Counted from the first letter of the stretch, positions 1-11,867 are shown. The stretch is 64,000 bases of DNA from Metabacillus crassostreae (GCF_016908395.1 NZ_JAFBDU010000008.1:156172-220171); one strand, 5' to 3'. Notes: a model not told the origin generated them from the sequence alone. A program made the numbers and translations.

Positions 1-3194
<3,194 letters not shown>

Positions 3195-3218
3195 GAAAAA
3201 GCCCTCCTAATTTAAAAT

Positions 3219-3335
3219 GCGGAAGCGCCTGTTCAGCCCCGACAAGCACAAGACGAGCCTCACAGAAAGGTGTTCTTTACTTTCAGTGAGGATTGGCTTG
3301 TGACCTCGAGGGGCTAGGCGCTGCAGCTAGACACC
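3219..3335. repeat. intergenic palindromic repeat (family A, copy 1)
   Basis: A roughly 115-bp imperfect palindrome in the gapA-pgk gap. The outer arms include gaagcgcctgttcagcccc and ggggctaggcgctgcagct. Related copies with the same ends but a different middle stem lie at 53660-53930. Arm bases change together between copies, as expected for a selected DNA or RNA hairpin. Confidence 0.8.
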
Positions 3336-3362
3336 AAAACTTAATATAAAGCCCATATTTCT

Positions 3363-3394
3363 AAAAAAAGGGAAAGGGGATGATCCCCTTTCCC
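3363..3394 (-). terminator. terminator between gapA and pgk
   Basis: On the minus strand, a perfect stem GGGAAAGGGGAT/ATCCCCTTTCCC is followed by seven T. It lies 50 bases after the gapA stop and would partly uncouple cggR-gapA from pgk onward. Confidence 0.8.
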
Positions 3395-3445
3395 CGTTTT
3401 CTTACATTATACAGTTATTTTTGCTTGTAATCTTCTTTTAAAGAA

Positions 3446-4468
<1,023 letters not shown>

Positions 4469-4566
4469 TTAATTTTGTTCTTCGGTTATGTACCTTTGAA
4501 CAATTCTATCATAAGTAGTTTGTTTCCCTCTCATATTGAAAGGCAAACATATATAATCAGGGAGTA

Positions 4567-5586
4567 TTAGTCCCTTATTAACTCAATTGCTGCTCCTTCA
4601 TCTGTAATAAGAACAGAATCTAAAGCCTGTTTCATATAAGCTTGGATTGCCTTTGCTTTTGATGCACCACCTGCAACCGCGATTACATTTGGTACCTCTT
4701 CAATGTCATCAAGCTGTATCCCTACTGTTTTCACTTTATGTACAATGTCACCCTCTTGATCAAAATAATAGCCAAACGCTTCTGCGACAGCATTTCCGTT
4801 CTGAATCTTTTGGAAATCTGCATCCGGAGTTTTCCGGCGCTCTGCCATTGTTTTAGCGTCTCCTATTCCATGAACAACCATACTTGAGGATTTCACTATA
4901 GCTAAAAGCTCTTTAATTGAGGGTTCTTCAATAATTGAATCATAGGCATCCTTACTGAGCTGATCTGGGACATGGAGAAGTCGGTAAATCCCACTCGCAC
5001 GCTCTGCCATTTTAGCGCAAATTGTGTTTGCTTGATTTTCCACTGTTTCACCTAAGCCACCGCGAGCTGGTACAAAAAGAACTTCGCGATTTTTACTGTC
5101 AGGTGTCATCATCTCTGCAACAGCTGCTAGAGTTGTTCCACCAGTAACAGCGACGATATTTTTACCGATTAATCGCTCTTTTATACATGTAACACATGCT
5201 CTTCCCATCTCTTTTTTTACCCATGGTGATTCATCACTATTGCCAGAAACAACAATGACTCGATTCAGATTAAATTTCTCTTGTAATTTAGTTTCCAGAG
5301 AAGATAATCCTAAAACATCCTTCATCATTTCTTCTAAAAGCTTTAGTGATGATGAGCCTTCATCTGTTAAAGTCATGCCAGAGGTGTGAATATCGATTAA
5401 ATTCTGATCTTTCAGAAATTGAACTTCATTTCTCAAGATCCGTTCACTTAACCCAAGGCTAGTTGAGAGACTTCTTCTTCCAATCGGCTGCATCAATCTT
5501 ATGTATTGAAGAATTTGATAACGTTTTTGCATAACCTGTAGTAGGTCTGGCAATAATTTTTTCTGTGCTTCTATTAATGATTTCAT
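4567..5586 (-). CDS. cggR: central glycolytic genes repressor
   Basis: SorC/DeoR-family repressor of the gapA operon; fructose-1,6-bisphosphate is the known inducer in Bacillus. 339 residues. The N-terminal winged helix has IGRRSLSTSLGLSERILRNEV, followed by a sugar-binding domain with VTGGTTLAAVAEMM and the VHGIGDAKTMAERR phosphosugar loop. I chose the ATG at 5586 (AAAGGGATGG upstream). The open frame runs to 5658, but that would place the start across the operator. First gene of the operon, with autogenous control expected. Confidence 0.96.
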   Translation of the reverse strand: MKSLIEAQKKLLPDLLQVMQKRYQILQYIRLMQPIGRRSLSTSLGLSERILRNEVQFLKDQNLIDIHTSGMTLTDEGSSSLKLLEEMMKDVLGLSSLETKLQEKFNLNRVIVVSGNSDESPWVKKEMGRACVTCIKERLIGKNIVAVTGGTTLAAVAEMMTPDSKNREVLFVPARGGLGETVENQANTICAKMAERASGIYRLLHVPDQLSKDAYDSIIEEPSIKELLAIVKSSSMVVHGIGDAKTMAERRKTPDADFQKIQNGNAVAEAFGYYFDQEGDIVHKVKTVGIQLDDIEEVPNVIAVAGGASKAKAIQAYMKQALDSVLITDEGAAIELIRD

Positions 5587-5613
5587 TTTGCCATCCCTTT
5601 CTGAGCCGGCATG

Positions 5614-5649
5614 GACTTCATTCGTCCCACTGAGACTTATTATGTCCCA
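5614..5649 (-). promoter_or_regulatory. CggR operator
   Basis: Read on the minus strand: TGGGAC-N6-AGTC-N4-TGGGAC-N6-AGTC. This has the architecture of the Bacillus CggR operator (CGGGAC-N6-TGTC-N4 repeated twice), 28 bases upstream of the cggR ATG. Confidence 0.85.
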
Positions 5650-5730
5650 CCTTCTCAAAAAAAAATCTCCCTGCTACAATTTCATTTTAACAGGGTAAAT
5701 TTGCTTATTCAAGAAATCTTTCTCTACTTT

Positions 5731-5964
5731 TTAAAGTAAACGCTTTCTTATTACATCTTTATCCAAAATTCCATAAGAAACGATCTCTTCATCAATTTTC
5801 ACAACTGGAATCATGATTTGATAAAGCTCTAACAACTCATCATCTTTGTAAATATCGACAACTTCATACTGAAAAGAGATTTCTTTTTGAACCTCTTTTA
5901 ACACTTCTAGCCCTTTATCACATAATGGACAATTTTCTTTGGAATAAAAAATTACTTTTTTCAT
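5731..5964 (-). CDS. small glutaredoxin-like thiol-disulfide protein
   Basis: 77 residues with a thioredoxin-fold outline. It begins MKKVIFYSKENCPLCDKG, giving a CPLC redox motif after the first strand, followed by FQYEVVDIYKDDELLELYQI and a cis-proline region IPVVKIDEEIV. This matches the short glutaredoxin/DUF836-type proteins of Bacilli; the physiological substrate is unknown. The start at 5964 is preferred because the fold begins there. The frame opens at 5988. It lies between rpoN and cggR on the same strand and may be co-transcribed with rpoN (36-bp gap). Confidence 0.85.
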   Translation of the reverse strand: MKKVIFYSKENCPLCDKGLEVLKEVQKEISFQYEVVDIYKDDELLELYQIMIPVVKIDEEIVSYGILDKDVIRKRLL

Positions 5965-6000
5965 GTCAGGCACATCACTTTCAAGCATAAAATTTAGCAG

Positions 6001-7293
6001 CTAGTATTCTTTTCTAACGGCAGATGTAGGAATATTTAATTGCTCTCTATATTTTGTCACTGTTCTTCTTGATATTCTAATATCATAATCATTTTTTAAT
6101 AGATTCGCTAATTTTTGATCTGATAGTGGCTTCTTTTTATTTTCAGATGAAATGATTTCAGCTAGCTTTATTTTTACAGCTGCAGAAGATACATCACCCT
6201 TATCTTCATCTAATTTTGTGGAAAAGAAGGTTTTCATACTAACAAGTCCATGGGGTGTTTGCACATACTTATCCTTCACAGCTCGACTTACCGTCGATTC
6301 ATGAACATCAAGCAAATCTGCAATTGATTTCAAGGTTAAAGGCTTTAAAAAGCTTCTTCCCTTAAGGAAAAACTCCTCCTGCTTCTCAACAATCACCTTC
6401 ATTACATTTACCATTGTTTCTTTTCTTTGCTGAATAGCTCGTTGAAGCCACTTCCCCTGAGTTAGTTTCTTAGAATAATAGTCTCTCGTATCATTTTCTT
6501 CTTTTACAGCTTCATCACCTTGTAATGGATGATGAATAATCAGCTGTGGCATCAGTTCATCATGGTAAATAATATGAAGCTTATGATCAACCTTTTCAAT
6601 TGTCATATCTGGTGTGACATATGACATATCATCACTTTCAAATTTCAATCCCGGTCTTGGCTCTAGCTTTTTGATGAGCTCATGAATAGCTTGAATCTCA
6701 ATAATTTTGATTTTAAGCCTTTTAGAAAGCTCCTTCCAAGATTTTTCTGCAAAAGCTTGAAAATGCTGCTCAACAATTGTTTCCGCTAAATAATTTCTTG
6801 CAGGTAATCTACGTAGCTGCAGTAAAATACACTCTTGAAGAGACCTCGCCCCAACTCCAGCTGGTTCTAAGCTTTGAAGAAAATATAATTTACTTTCTAA
6901 AAATTCTTCTGACACATCGATAACACTAGCCAAGTCAGTTAGACAATCCTTCAAATATCCATTTGAATCGATCGCATCAATTAATAAACTCAAACAATCT
7001 TTATCTATCTTCTCTAGATGAAAATCAATAAGCTGTGATCGCAAATGTTCTCGCAAGCTTGCTTTCTCTTTACACGTATTTTCAATAAAAGATTGCTTAT
7101 CTGAATTCTTACTTACTTGTCTGTATGGAGATCTATAGGTTTCTTTTACTTCGATTAGAGGATTTTCCATTGCTAACTCATGGACATAGGAAAGAAGATC
7201 TGCTGAGGAATATTGAAGTAAAGCAATGGCTTGCTGTAGCTCCTGAGTCATATTTAATTTTAAAGACTGCTCTTGTACTAACCCAATTCTCAT
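6001..7293 (-). CDS. rpoN: RNA polymerase sigma-54 factor (SigL)
   Basis: Sigma factor for -24/-12 promoters that need an enhancer-binding ATPase; in Bacillus it serves amino-acid and levan utilisation genes. 430 residues. The Gln/Leu-rich activator-binding region I begins MRIGLVQEQSLKLNMTQELQ, a core-binding domain follows, and the HTH segment is KSIADLLDVHESTVSRAVKDK. The C-terminal RpoN box is RISRRTVTKYREQLNIP. The ATG at 7293 follows a G-rich SD. A CcpA (cre) site lies upstream at 7357-7370. It is the last host gene before the prophage. Confidence 0.97.
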   Translation of the reverse strand: MRIGLVQEQSLKLNMTQELQQAIALLQYSSADLLSYVHELAMENPLIEVKETYRSPYRQVSKNSDKQSFIENTCKEKASLREHLRSQLIDFHLEKIDKDCLSLLIDAIDSNGYLKDCLTDLASVIDVSEEFLESKLYFLQSLEPAGVGARSLQECILLQLRRLPARNYLAETIVEQHFQAFAEKSWKELSKRLKIKIIEIQAIHELIKKLEPRPGLKFESDDMSYVTPDMTIEKVDHKLHIIYHDELMPQLIIHHPLQGDEAVKEENDTRDYYSKKLTQGKWLQRAIQQRKETMVNVMKVIVEKQEEFFLKGRSFLKPLTLKSIADLLDVHESTVSRAVKDKYVQTPHGLVSMKTFFSTKLDEDKGDVSSAAVKIKLAEIISSENKKKPLSDQKLANLLKNDYDIRISRRTVTKYREQLNIPTSAVRKEY

Positions 7294-7356
7294 TTTGTTC
7301 CCCCCGTTTTCTATTTTACACAAAAATGATAAAAAGTGTTATTGATGGCAGAGATA

Positions 7357-7370
7357 GGTAAGCGTTTACA
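7357..7370 (-). promoter_or_regulatory. CcpA-binding cre site upstream of rpoN
   Basis: The minus strand reads TGTAAACGCTTACC, close to the cre consensus TGWAANCGNTNWCA, 64 bases upstream of the rpoN ATG. CcpA repression of sigL is established in B. subtilis. Confidence 0.7.
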
Positions 7371-7482
7371 TTTTATTTTACATGTTTATGATTTTAGTAA
7401 CAATCCTTGATGATAGTACATTTTTATGTAGAAGTTGAGAAATGATGCAAAAAATAAAGAAAGATAGTGCTTCAGTTCAATA

Positions 7483-7511
7483 AAAATAGCAAGGAAGAAT
7501 TCCCCTGCTAA
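7483..7511 (-). terminator. original host terminator of the tRNA-Arg gene, now stranded at attL
   Basis: The minus strand has an imperfect stem, TTAGCAGGGGAATTC then TTCCTTGCTA, followed by TTTTTA. It lies just downstream of the tRNA remnant and resembles the phage-supplied terminator at 46814-46857. Confidence 0.6.
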
Positions 7512-7520
7512 ATAAGTTAG

Positions 7521-7568
7521 CGCGCTCGGAGGGATTCGAACCCCCGGCAGACGTGGTACCGGAAACCA
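7521..7568 (-). other. attL: 48-bp core repeat with 3' remnant of tRNA-Arg
   Basis: Identical to 46872-46919. It holds the 3' part of the tRNA (anticodon loop to acceptor end) without the 5' part, so it is not a functional tRNA. Beyond 7568 the sequence diverges from the right copy. It marks the left boundary of the prophage. Confidence 0.95.
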
Positions 7569-7681
7569 ATTAGTTTAAATTTATCCTCTTCATATTATAG
7601 CAAACATTATATAATTATTGGTTTCTGCATAATAACATCTTATATATTGTATTATCCTTTTCGTTTTGTGTTAGCACTTCC

Positions 7682-7703
7682 GTTTGCAAAAATGTTTGCA
7701 ATT
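7682..7703. other. probable integrase arm-type sites, left arm
   Basis: GTTTGCAAA and GTTTGCAATT occur as a tandem pair about 115 bp inside attL. A nearly identical pair lies at 46783-46803, about 70 bp inside attR. Paired tandem sites on both arms are what tyrosine integrases with an N-terminal arm-binding domain use. Confidence 0.7.
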
Positions 7704-7809
7704 CCTCTAAACACTTAATTTATTTTAACCTTGATATTTCTATAGTAATAAATGTACATAATATCATTTGGTAAACATTCTTCTAATGACTTATTAAATA
7801 ATATATTGC

Positions 7810-7846
7810 AAAAAAATCCCTATCTCATATGATTTGGGATTTTTTA
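7810..7846 (-). terminator. bidirectional terminator at prophage left end
   Basis: AAAAAATCCC and GGGATTTTTT flank a 14-base loop. On the minus strand it follows the stop of the 46-aa gene at 7850 directly. Confidence 0.7.
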
Positions 7847-7849
7847 TTT

Positions 7850-7990
7850 TTATTTAAAAAGCTTGCTTGTAACCTTACCAATAGCTTTATTATATATCCT
7901 TTGTTTTACCTTACCTCGTTTTACTGCGTTAATGTCACCTAATACTTTAGAAATGAAATATAGAACCTTTCTTACTTTACCAATGCTCAT
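7850..7990 (-). CDS. small basic phage protein, 46 aa (paralogue of 40845-40970)
   Basis: Begins MSIGKVRKVLYFISKV. I chose the ATG at 7990 because AAGGGGG precedes it by six bases; the open frame reaches 8041 without an RBS. Very basic, no cysteine, probably helical. The core LY-x5-GD-x-NA-x-K-x-G-x4-RI-x-N is shared with the 41-aa protein at 40845-40970, so the prophage carries two copies of the family, one near each end. I do not know a function. It is the last gene before attL, followed by a terminator. Confidence 0.7.
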   Translation of the reverse strand: MSIGKVRKVLYFISKVLGDINAVKRGKVKQRIYNKAIGKVTSKLFK

Positions 7991-8196
7991 GATTTCCCCC
8001 TTAAGATATGACTTAATCCTATTATATATCAAAAAAGTCATTCATTGTTTTTTCTGGATCAGATTTCCTAACGTTATTCATTATTTTTTCATGATCTTGG
8101 GACTTGGTATGTACTCTTTATCATTGCATAGTTTAGAAACTGTATTTCTTGATACTTTACTTTCTTTTGAAAATACAATCGATAGAAGTGGAGGAA

Positions 8197-8430
8197 GTGG
8201 AGTCATTCACAATAATCAGAATGAGAGATCAACAAGGAAGATTTCTACCGAACGAATCATCTTTAGTAATCAAGGAGGAATCACCTTCACAATGTGATAG
8301 ACCTATAAAGATAACTAAAGTAAAAGGCAGTTATAATTCCTATGAAATTAAAGAACGTATATTTACAGATAATCAACTAGACTTTTTTACTGTACTCGGA
8401 ATGATTCTAGTGTTAGCTGTTCTGTTTTAA
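8197..8430 (+). CDS. small phage protein with C-terminal membrane segment
   Basis: Up to 77 residues. A hydrophilic body (RMRDQQGRFLP, KITKVKGSYNSYEIKERI) ends in a single hydrophobic stretch, FFTVLGMILVLAVLF, typical of a tail-anchored protein. The start is unclear: GTG at 8197 has GGAGG only two bases upstream; ATG at 8221 has no SD; the frame is open to 8149. It is one of the few plus-strand genes in the left part of the prophage and is followed by a GAGC-loop-GCTC terminator. Function unknown. Confidence 0.5.
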   Translation: MESFTIIRMRDQQGRFLPNESSLVIKEESPSQCDRPIKITKVKGSYNSYEIKERIFTDNQLDFFTVLGMILVLAVLF

Positions 8431-8438
8431 GGAGCATT

Positions 8439-8705
8439 TCACGCTCTTTTTTCTTCTTTTTCTAAGACTCGTATAGATCGATGCGTCTTCGTCTTATAAT
8501 CTATTAATTCCTTTTTCTTTAACCTATTTAGATAAGAGTGGGTAGTACTTGTTGATCCGAATCCCATATCTTTTGTTAGATCTCGAATAGAAGGAGAGTT
8601 TCCATGCTTATCCATATACTTTTTAATAGTTTTCAACATCATTTCCTCATTGCCTTCAATTCTTTGTTGTAGTGTCTTCTTCTCGAAAGTATACATATTG
8701 TACAT
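8439..8705 (-). CDS. LexA-DNA-binding-domain-only protein
   Basis: 88 residues. From about residue 23, LKTIKKYMDKHGNSPSIRDL then MGFGSTSTTHSYLNRLKKKEL matches the winged-helix N-terminal domain of LexA. The autocleavage/peptidase half is absent, so it cannot self-cleave like LexA. AAGGAG lies nine bases before the ATG. It starts one base after the stop of the upstream WYL-like gene, so the two form an operon controlled by the SOS box at 8969-8982. It could compete with host LexA on SOS boxes or regulate phage genes; which one is inference. Confidence 0.75.
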   Translation of the reverse strand: MYNMYTFEKKTLQQRIEGNEEMMLKTIKKYMDKHGNSPSIRDLTKDMGFGSTSTTHSYLNRLKKKELIDYKTKTHRSIRVLEKEEKRA

Positions 8706-8706
8706 T

Positions 8707-8928
8707 TTAACAAGCTCCTTTTAATCTAGGCTTTACAACAGCAGCTGACAAGAGATTTTCTTTTTTGAATACTCTCTTTGCGTTACGCAAGTAACAATAA
8801 GCCTTTATAATACTATCGTTCATCTCTATAACCCTAATGATTCTTTGACTAATATTGCCGTTCTCATTAATATAAATGATCTCAATTGGCTTGTTCTGCT
8901 CTTGTGATCGTAACAGCATACTGTTCAT
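8707..8928 (-). CDS. small WYL-like domain protein
   Basis: 73 residues. The section IEIIYINENGNISQRIIRVIEMN then AYCYLRNAKRVFKKENLLSA resembles a minimal WYL fold (a ligand- or DNA-sensing SH3-like barrel of bacterial regulators). No DNA-binding domain is attached. First gene of a two-gene operon with the LexA-DBD protein. The promoter carries a perfect GAAC-N4-GTTC SOS box, so expression should rise on DNA damage, when the prophage is likely to induce. Confidence 0.6.
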   Translation of the reverse strand: MNSMLLRSQEQNKPIEIIYINENGNISQRIIRVIEMNDSIIKAYCYLRNAKRVFKKENLLSAAVVKPRLKGAC

Positions 8929-8960
8929 TGTAAGACCTCCTATTTGTTTATCTTATTTAC

Positions 8961-8989
8961 ATTATATACGAACATAGGTTCTATTTAAA
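8961..8989 (-). promoter_or_regulatory. SOS promoter with LexA (DinR) box
   Basis: CGAACATAGGTTCT at 8969-8982 contains GAAC-N4-GTTC, the Bacillus LexA box. On the minus strand it sits in the 17-bp spacer between TTTAAA (8984-8989) and TATAAT (8961-8966), a classic LexA-blocked promoter for the WYL-like/LexA-DBD operon. Confidence 0.85.
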
Positions 8990-9062
8990 GCTATCAAACG
9001 AACAAATTTTATTTTACAATAGGGTAAATTACATTAATTGTTACTTAAAAGGGGCGTTTTTA

Positions 9063-9228
9063 ATGAATGAATTGAAAACGTTACTAGGACAACTTATTAA
9101 TAAAATGTTTTCCTATTTCGGATAAAACAAATATTGATGCAAGGGTTATTATTAGATATGCAAAAGAGAGAGGATTAGTAGACCAGGAGCAATTATTTTT
9201 AAAGATTGAAGAGTTATTTTGTGAATAA
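9063..9228 (+). pseudogene. small phage gene split by a frameshift
   Basis: AAAAGGGG precedes the ATG at 9063. The frame reads MNELKTLLGQLINKMFSYFG then stops. The +1 frame from the AAAATG run stays open to 9228 and reads DKTNIDARVIIRYAKERG then LVDQEQLFLKIEELF, a sensible helical protein. Loss of one A in the AAAA run would join them into about 54 residues. This could be a decayed gene, a sequencing error or recoding. It is transcribed divergently from the SOS operon. Confidence 0.5.
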
Positions 9229-9235
9229 TACTTAA

Positions 9236-9268
9236 AACAAGCCCCACCAAATAAGGAAGGGCTTGTTC
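9236..9268. terminator. terminator at end of the phage late operon
   Basis: AACAAGCCC and GGGCTTGTT pair around a short loop. On the minus strand it lies just after the amidase stop and is followed by TTTTAAG. Confidence 0.75.
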
Positions 9269-9272
9269 ATTA

Positions 9273-10043
9273 TCATTTTATTATTTCAAACCACCAATTT
9301 CTTGCATTCAACCAATCTTCCATTTCTTCACGCATCGATGGAGATAATCCTCCAGTAAGAGCAGTTGGATTTTTACCATCAGTGGAAAACTGAACCTCTG
9401 CCCACCAACCTTTTTCTTTAAATAATTTTGTGATTTCTTCAACCATTTCTGGAGAAAGTCCACCTGTTCTTATTTGAACTGAATTCGTTTTTTGTGCTGA
9501 CTTAACAACCTTTTCAACTATCTTTTTACCAGATACAGATTCTGCTAGCGCTTTACATATTTCATTGAATTTAGATTGGTAAATCTCAACATCAGTCTTA
9601 GAATCGACAAAACAAACTTCTATAAGAAGAGCAGTTTTAATAGTACCTTTTAAGAAACCTAAATCAGTTCGTTTTTTAGCTCCACGATTCTTCAAACCAC
9701 TTGCTCTAGAAATTGCAACTGACACTTTTTCAGCAATTGCTCGATTTGAATCACCATAATATAAAACTTCCACGCCTCTTGGATCATTTGTCTTACTGGC
9801 AGCATTTAAATGTACTGAAACATCTAGATCTCGATCCTTACTATTATGGTACCTGACAATAGTATTTATATTATCTGTTTGATTTTTGGAAGTATTATCA
9901 TGAAATTCATACACATTGCAACTTAGTAACTTAAGGTAGTTCGTGACCTTTCCTACGATCTTTCTAGCTTCAGTAACCTCATTTATATATGAATTTGCAC
10001 CACTAACATACTTACCATGACCTGAAGATATAACTAATTTCAT
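9273..10043 (-). CDS. endolysin: N-acetylmuramoyl-L-alanine amidase
   Basis: 256 residues. The amidase_3 zinc domain spans about residues 1-170, with likely metal ligands H9 (SSGHGK), E25 and H78 (VSVHLNA), and catalytic E142 (LLIEVCFVD). The C terminus has two copies of a TGGLSP-x-M-x-EE-x-ten-WW unit (about 193-220 and 229-256), likely the wall-binding part. It cleaves the stem peptide from muramic acid during lysis. Its ATG overlaps the holin stop, giving a coupled lysis cassette. No signal peptide, so the holin is needed for release. Confidence 0.93.
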   Translation of the reverse strand: MKLVISSGHGKYVSGANSYINEVTEARKIVGKVTNYLKLLSCNVYEFHDNTSKNQTDNINTIVRYHNSKDRDLDVSVHLNAASKTNDPRGVEVLYYGDSNRAIAEKVSVAISRASGLKNRGAKKRTDLGFLKGTIKTALLIEVCFVDSKTDVEIYQSKFNEICKALAESVSGKKIVEKVVKSAQKTNSVQIRTGGLSPEMVEEITKLFKEKGWWAEVQFSTDGKNPTALTGGLSPSMREEMEDWLNARNWWFEIIK

Positions 10044-10417
10044 TATTGTTCATCTCCTTTTTCGTTATTAGGTTGAATAACATGCAATTTGTTTAAAATA
10101 ACTGTCGGTACCTTAACTCCAATTTCAGCGAGATTTTCCACAACTGATAAACCTTCGTTTGCTATATAAAAAAGAACCGTTGCATATGCAATGGCTCCAC
10201 CAAGGTTTAGAACAACATCAATTATGTTTGCAGCTATAATAGCGCCGAATACTCCAATCTTTCTTGCATAGCCAAACCAAGCAGTACGACTTCGTAGCTT
10301 TTTATTTTTTATAGCTTTCAGGACACCTGTAATAATATCTAATCCCATCAAAACTGCTAGTAAATCCAAAAACTTTACGCCACCGAATAAATAAACTTGT
10401 ACAATTTCTAAACTCAT
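10043..10417 (-). CDS. phage holin (Phage_holin_4/TcdE-like)
   Basis: 124 residues with several hydrophobic segments. LDLLAVLMGLDIITGVLKA, then KLRSRTAWFGYARKIGVFGA, match the phage_holin_4_1 family. It forms membrane lesions that let the amidase reach the wall. It overlaps the amidase start by one base and is preceded by a terminator hairpin (10443-10472) that separates it from DUF2971, so read-through or a local promoter is needed. Confidence 0.93.
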   Translation of the reverse strand: MSLEIVQVYLFGGVKFLDLLAVLMGLDIITGVLKAIKNKKLRSRTAWFGYARKIGVFGAIIAANIIDVVLNLGGAIAYATVLFYIANEGLSVVENLAEIGVKVPTVILNKLHVIQPNNEKGDEQ

Positions 10418-10442
10418 TTAACTCACCCTTTCAAGGCAAAAT

Positions 10443-10472
10443 AAAAAGAGTTCTTTCTAAGAACTCTTTTTT
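10443..10472. terminator. bidirectional terminator between DUF2971 gene and holin
   Basis: AAAAAGAGTTC and GAACTCTTTTTT pair around a five-base loop, nine bases after the DUF2971 stop on the minus strand. Confidence 0.8.
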
Positions 10473-10481
10473 ACTTACTTA

Positions 10482-11318
10482 TTAAAACAACACTTTTCGG
10501 AAATCACTTTGATCCATGCCAGGTGTATAAACAGGCAATATATTTGGCTTTCCATTATACCAATCCATCCTTATAACATGAATATTCGATTTCTTACAGT
10601 AACTCTCTATAATAGTTTCGTATACCGGAGGAAAATCGACCCCTAGAATAATTCCTACTAACGCATCTTGAAATTTAAAAACCTCATAATGTCGATCCTC
10701 ATTTGAGAAAAATACCCAACGGTATTCAGACTCATCTTTCCAATCTAACATTTTTTCAAAGAATAGTTCTTTGTAATACTTATTTAAATGTTGTTTGGAA
10801 AATAGTTTTAATCCCAGGCTTTGAATTTCTTCAGAATTAATTGAATTGAAAGCATAATGACTATTTAGGGACCTTGCTCCGTAGTTCACGAAACCATGGT
10901 GAATTAAGCCTCTTTGGGAAAATTCATCATCGATTACTTTTTCTAGTATAGTTTTATCGAACATTAAACATACTCCAGTATGATTCCCACCATATTGCGC
11001 CCACATTCTAGGATGTGAATAACCTCTTCCATCATGCTCCATGAAATAATCTTCACTTCCAACCATATCCTTTGTGAAACAAATTAACTTAGTATTACTC
11101 TTCAAGATTGAATTAAGCTCATCTTGCATTTTAAAAAACTCATCATTATCAAGAGAACCTGAGAATCCAAATCTCCAATTTTGACGTTCCCTTGGATCAT
11201 TCATGTAAATATACGGACTAAGCCTCAGATTTCCACTTGGTAAGATATGTTCAAGTGCAGTTGTGTGCGATGTAAAATGATACAGATATTTATTTTTATC
11301 CACATTGTCATGAAACAT
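10482..11318 (-). CDS. DUF2971 family protein (probable moron)
   Basis: 278 residues. The family hallmarks are present: YHFTSHTTALEHIL near the N terminus, LSPYIYMNDPRE, ICFTKD, then RMWAQYGGNHTGVCLMFD and EYRWVFF. DUF2971 has no settled biochemical role; it is common in prophages and near defence genes. Here it sits between the tail genes and the lysis cassette with its own terminator, which is not part of the standard late-gene order. GGGAGAATACTGAA precedes the ATG. No signal peptide or membrane segment. A superinfection or defence role is inference only. Confidence 0.8.
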   Translation of the reverse strand: MFHDNVDKNKYLYHFTSHTTALEHILPSGNLRLSPYIYMNDPRERQNWRFGFSGSLDNDEFFKMQDELNSILKSNTKLICFTKDMVGSEDYFMEHDGRGYSHPRMWAQYGGNHTGVCLMFDKTILEKVIDDEFSQRGLIHHGFVNYGARSLNSHYAFNSINSEEIQSLGLKLFSKQHLNKYYKELFFEKMLDWKDESEYRWVFFSNEDRHYEVFKFQDALVGIILGVDFPPVYETIIESYCKKSNIHVIRMDWYNGKPNILPVYTPGMDQSDFRKVLF

Positions 11319-11347
11319 TTCAGTATTCTCCCTTTTAGTTAGTATGT

Positions 11348-11563
11348 TTAATCACATTTTAACACTTTCCTTATAGGTGCTAAATGGTTAACAAGGGGAT
11401 ATTCACTACCTTTAAATGGACCACTACGAAAAGCATCACTTTCAACCATACTCCAAAATTTTTCTGAACAAAAATTACAGAACTGCTGCCTTGTGTCATT
11501 AGTTCTAATAACTTCTCTATTACAAGAATTACACACACACATATAAACGGTAGTATCTTTCAT
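11348..11563 (-). CDS. small zinc-ribbon-like phage protein, 71 aa
   Basis: Starts MKDTTVYMCVCNSCNREV. Cysteines are arranged C-x-C-x2-C, then FCNFCSEKF (C-x2-C), a likely zinc knuckle. AGGAGGAGA lies seven bases before the ATG at 11563; the open frame runs to 11632 but overlaps the previous gene. Function unknown. It lies between tail genes and the DUF2971 gene. Confidence 0.7.
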   Translation of the reverse strand: MKDTTVYMCVCNSCNREVIRTNDTRQQFCNFCSEKFWSMVESDAFRSGPFKGSEYPLVNHLAPIRKVLKCD

Positions 11564-11606
11564 CTTATTCTCCTCCTGATCTAAATTTCGCAAAATAAAA
11601 AAGCCC

Positions 11607-11867
11607 TTATTCAGCGCTTTGGTTTTCTTCATGTTTAGTTATTAACTCTTGCAATTCTTCCTGTACTGTTTCAACTGGAACTTCTTCATGCTTCTTTTTC
11701 AGTTCATCTAACTCACTTGTCACATTATCTAGTTGACGACGAAGCTGAACTAATTCATGTTCCTTTTGAGTAGCCATTCCACGAAATAAAGCTTTATCTC
11801 CACTTAATACTTTTATTTGGTCCTGTAAATCCTCAATCATATAATCTACTGTCGTTTTTTGTGGCAT
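11607..11867 (-). CDS. small coiled-coil tail-region protein, 86 aa
   Basis: Begins MPQKTTVDYMIEDLQDQIKV. The middle and C-terminal parts, rich in Glu, Leu and Lys with heptad spacing (VQLRRQLDNVTSELDELKKK), predict a coiled coil. I prefer ATG 11867, nine bases after GGAGA, over GTG 11876. It lies between the XkdX-like gene and the zinc-ribbon gene, in the position of accessory baseplate/tail proteins. Specific role unknown. Confidence 0.7.
   Translation of the reverse strand: MPQKTTVDYMIEDLQDQIKVLSGDKALFRGMATQKEHELVQLRRQLDNVTSELDELKKKHEEVPVETVQEELQELITKHEENQSAE

Noticed and set aside
7521..7568. Second tRNA-Arg gene
   Set aside because: Only the 3' portion remains; the acceptor 5' strand and D arm are missing.
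7863..8297. 144-codon plus-strand ORF
   Set aside because: It runs antisense to the 46-aa gene and lacks an RBS; composition is not protein-like.
8439..8705. Full LexA repressor
   Set aside because: Only the DNA-binding domain is present; no Ser/Lys peptidase part.
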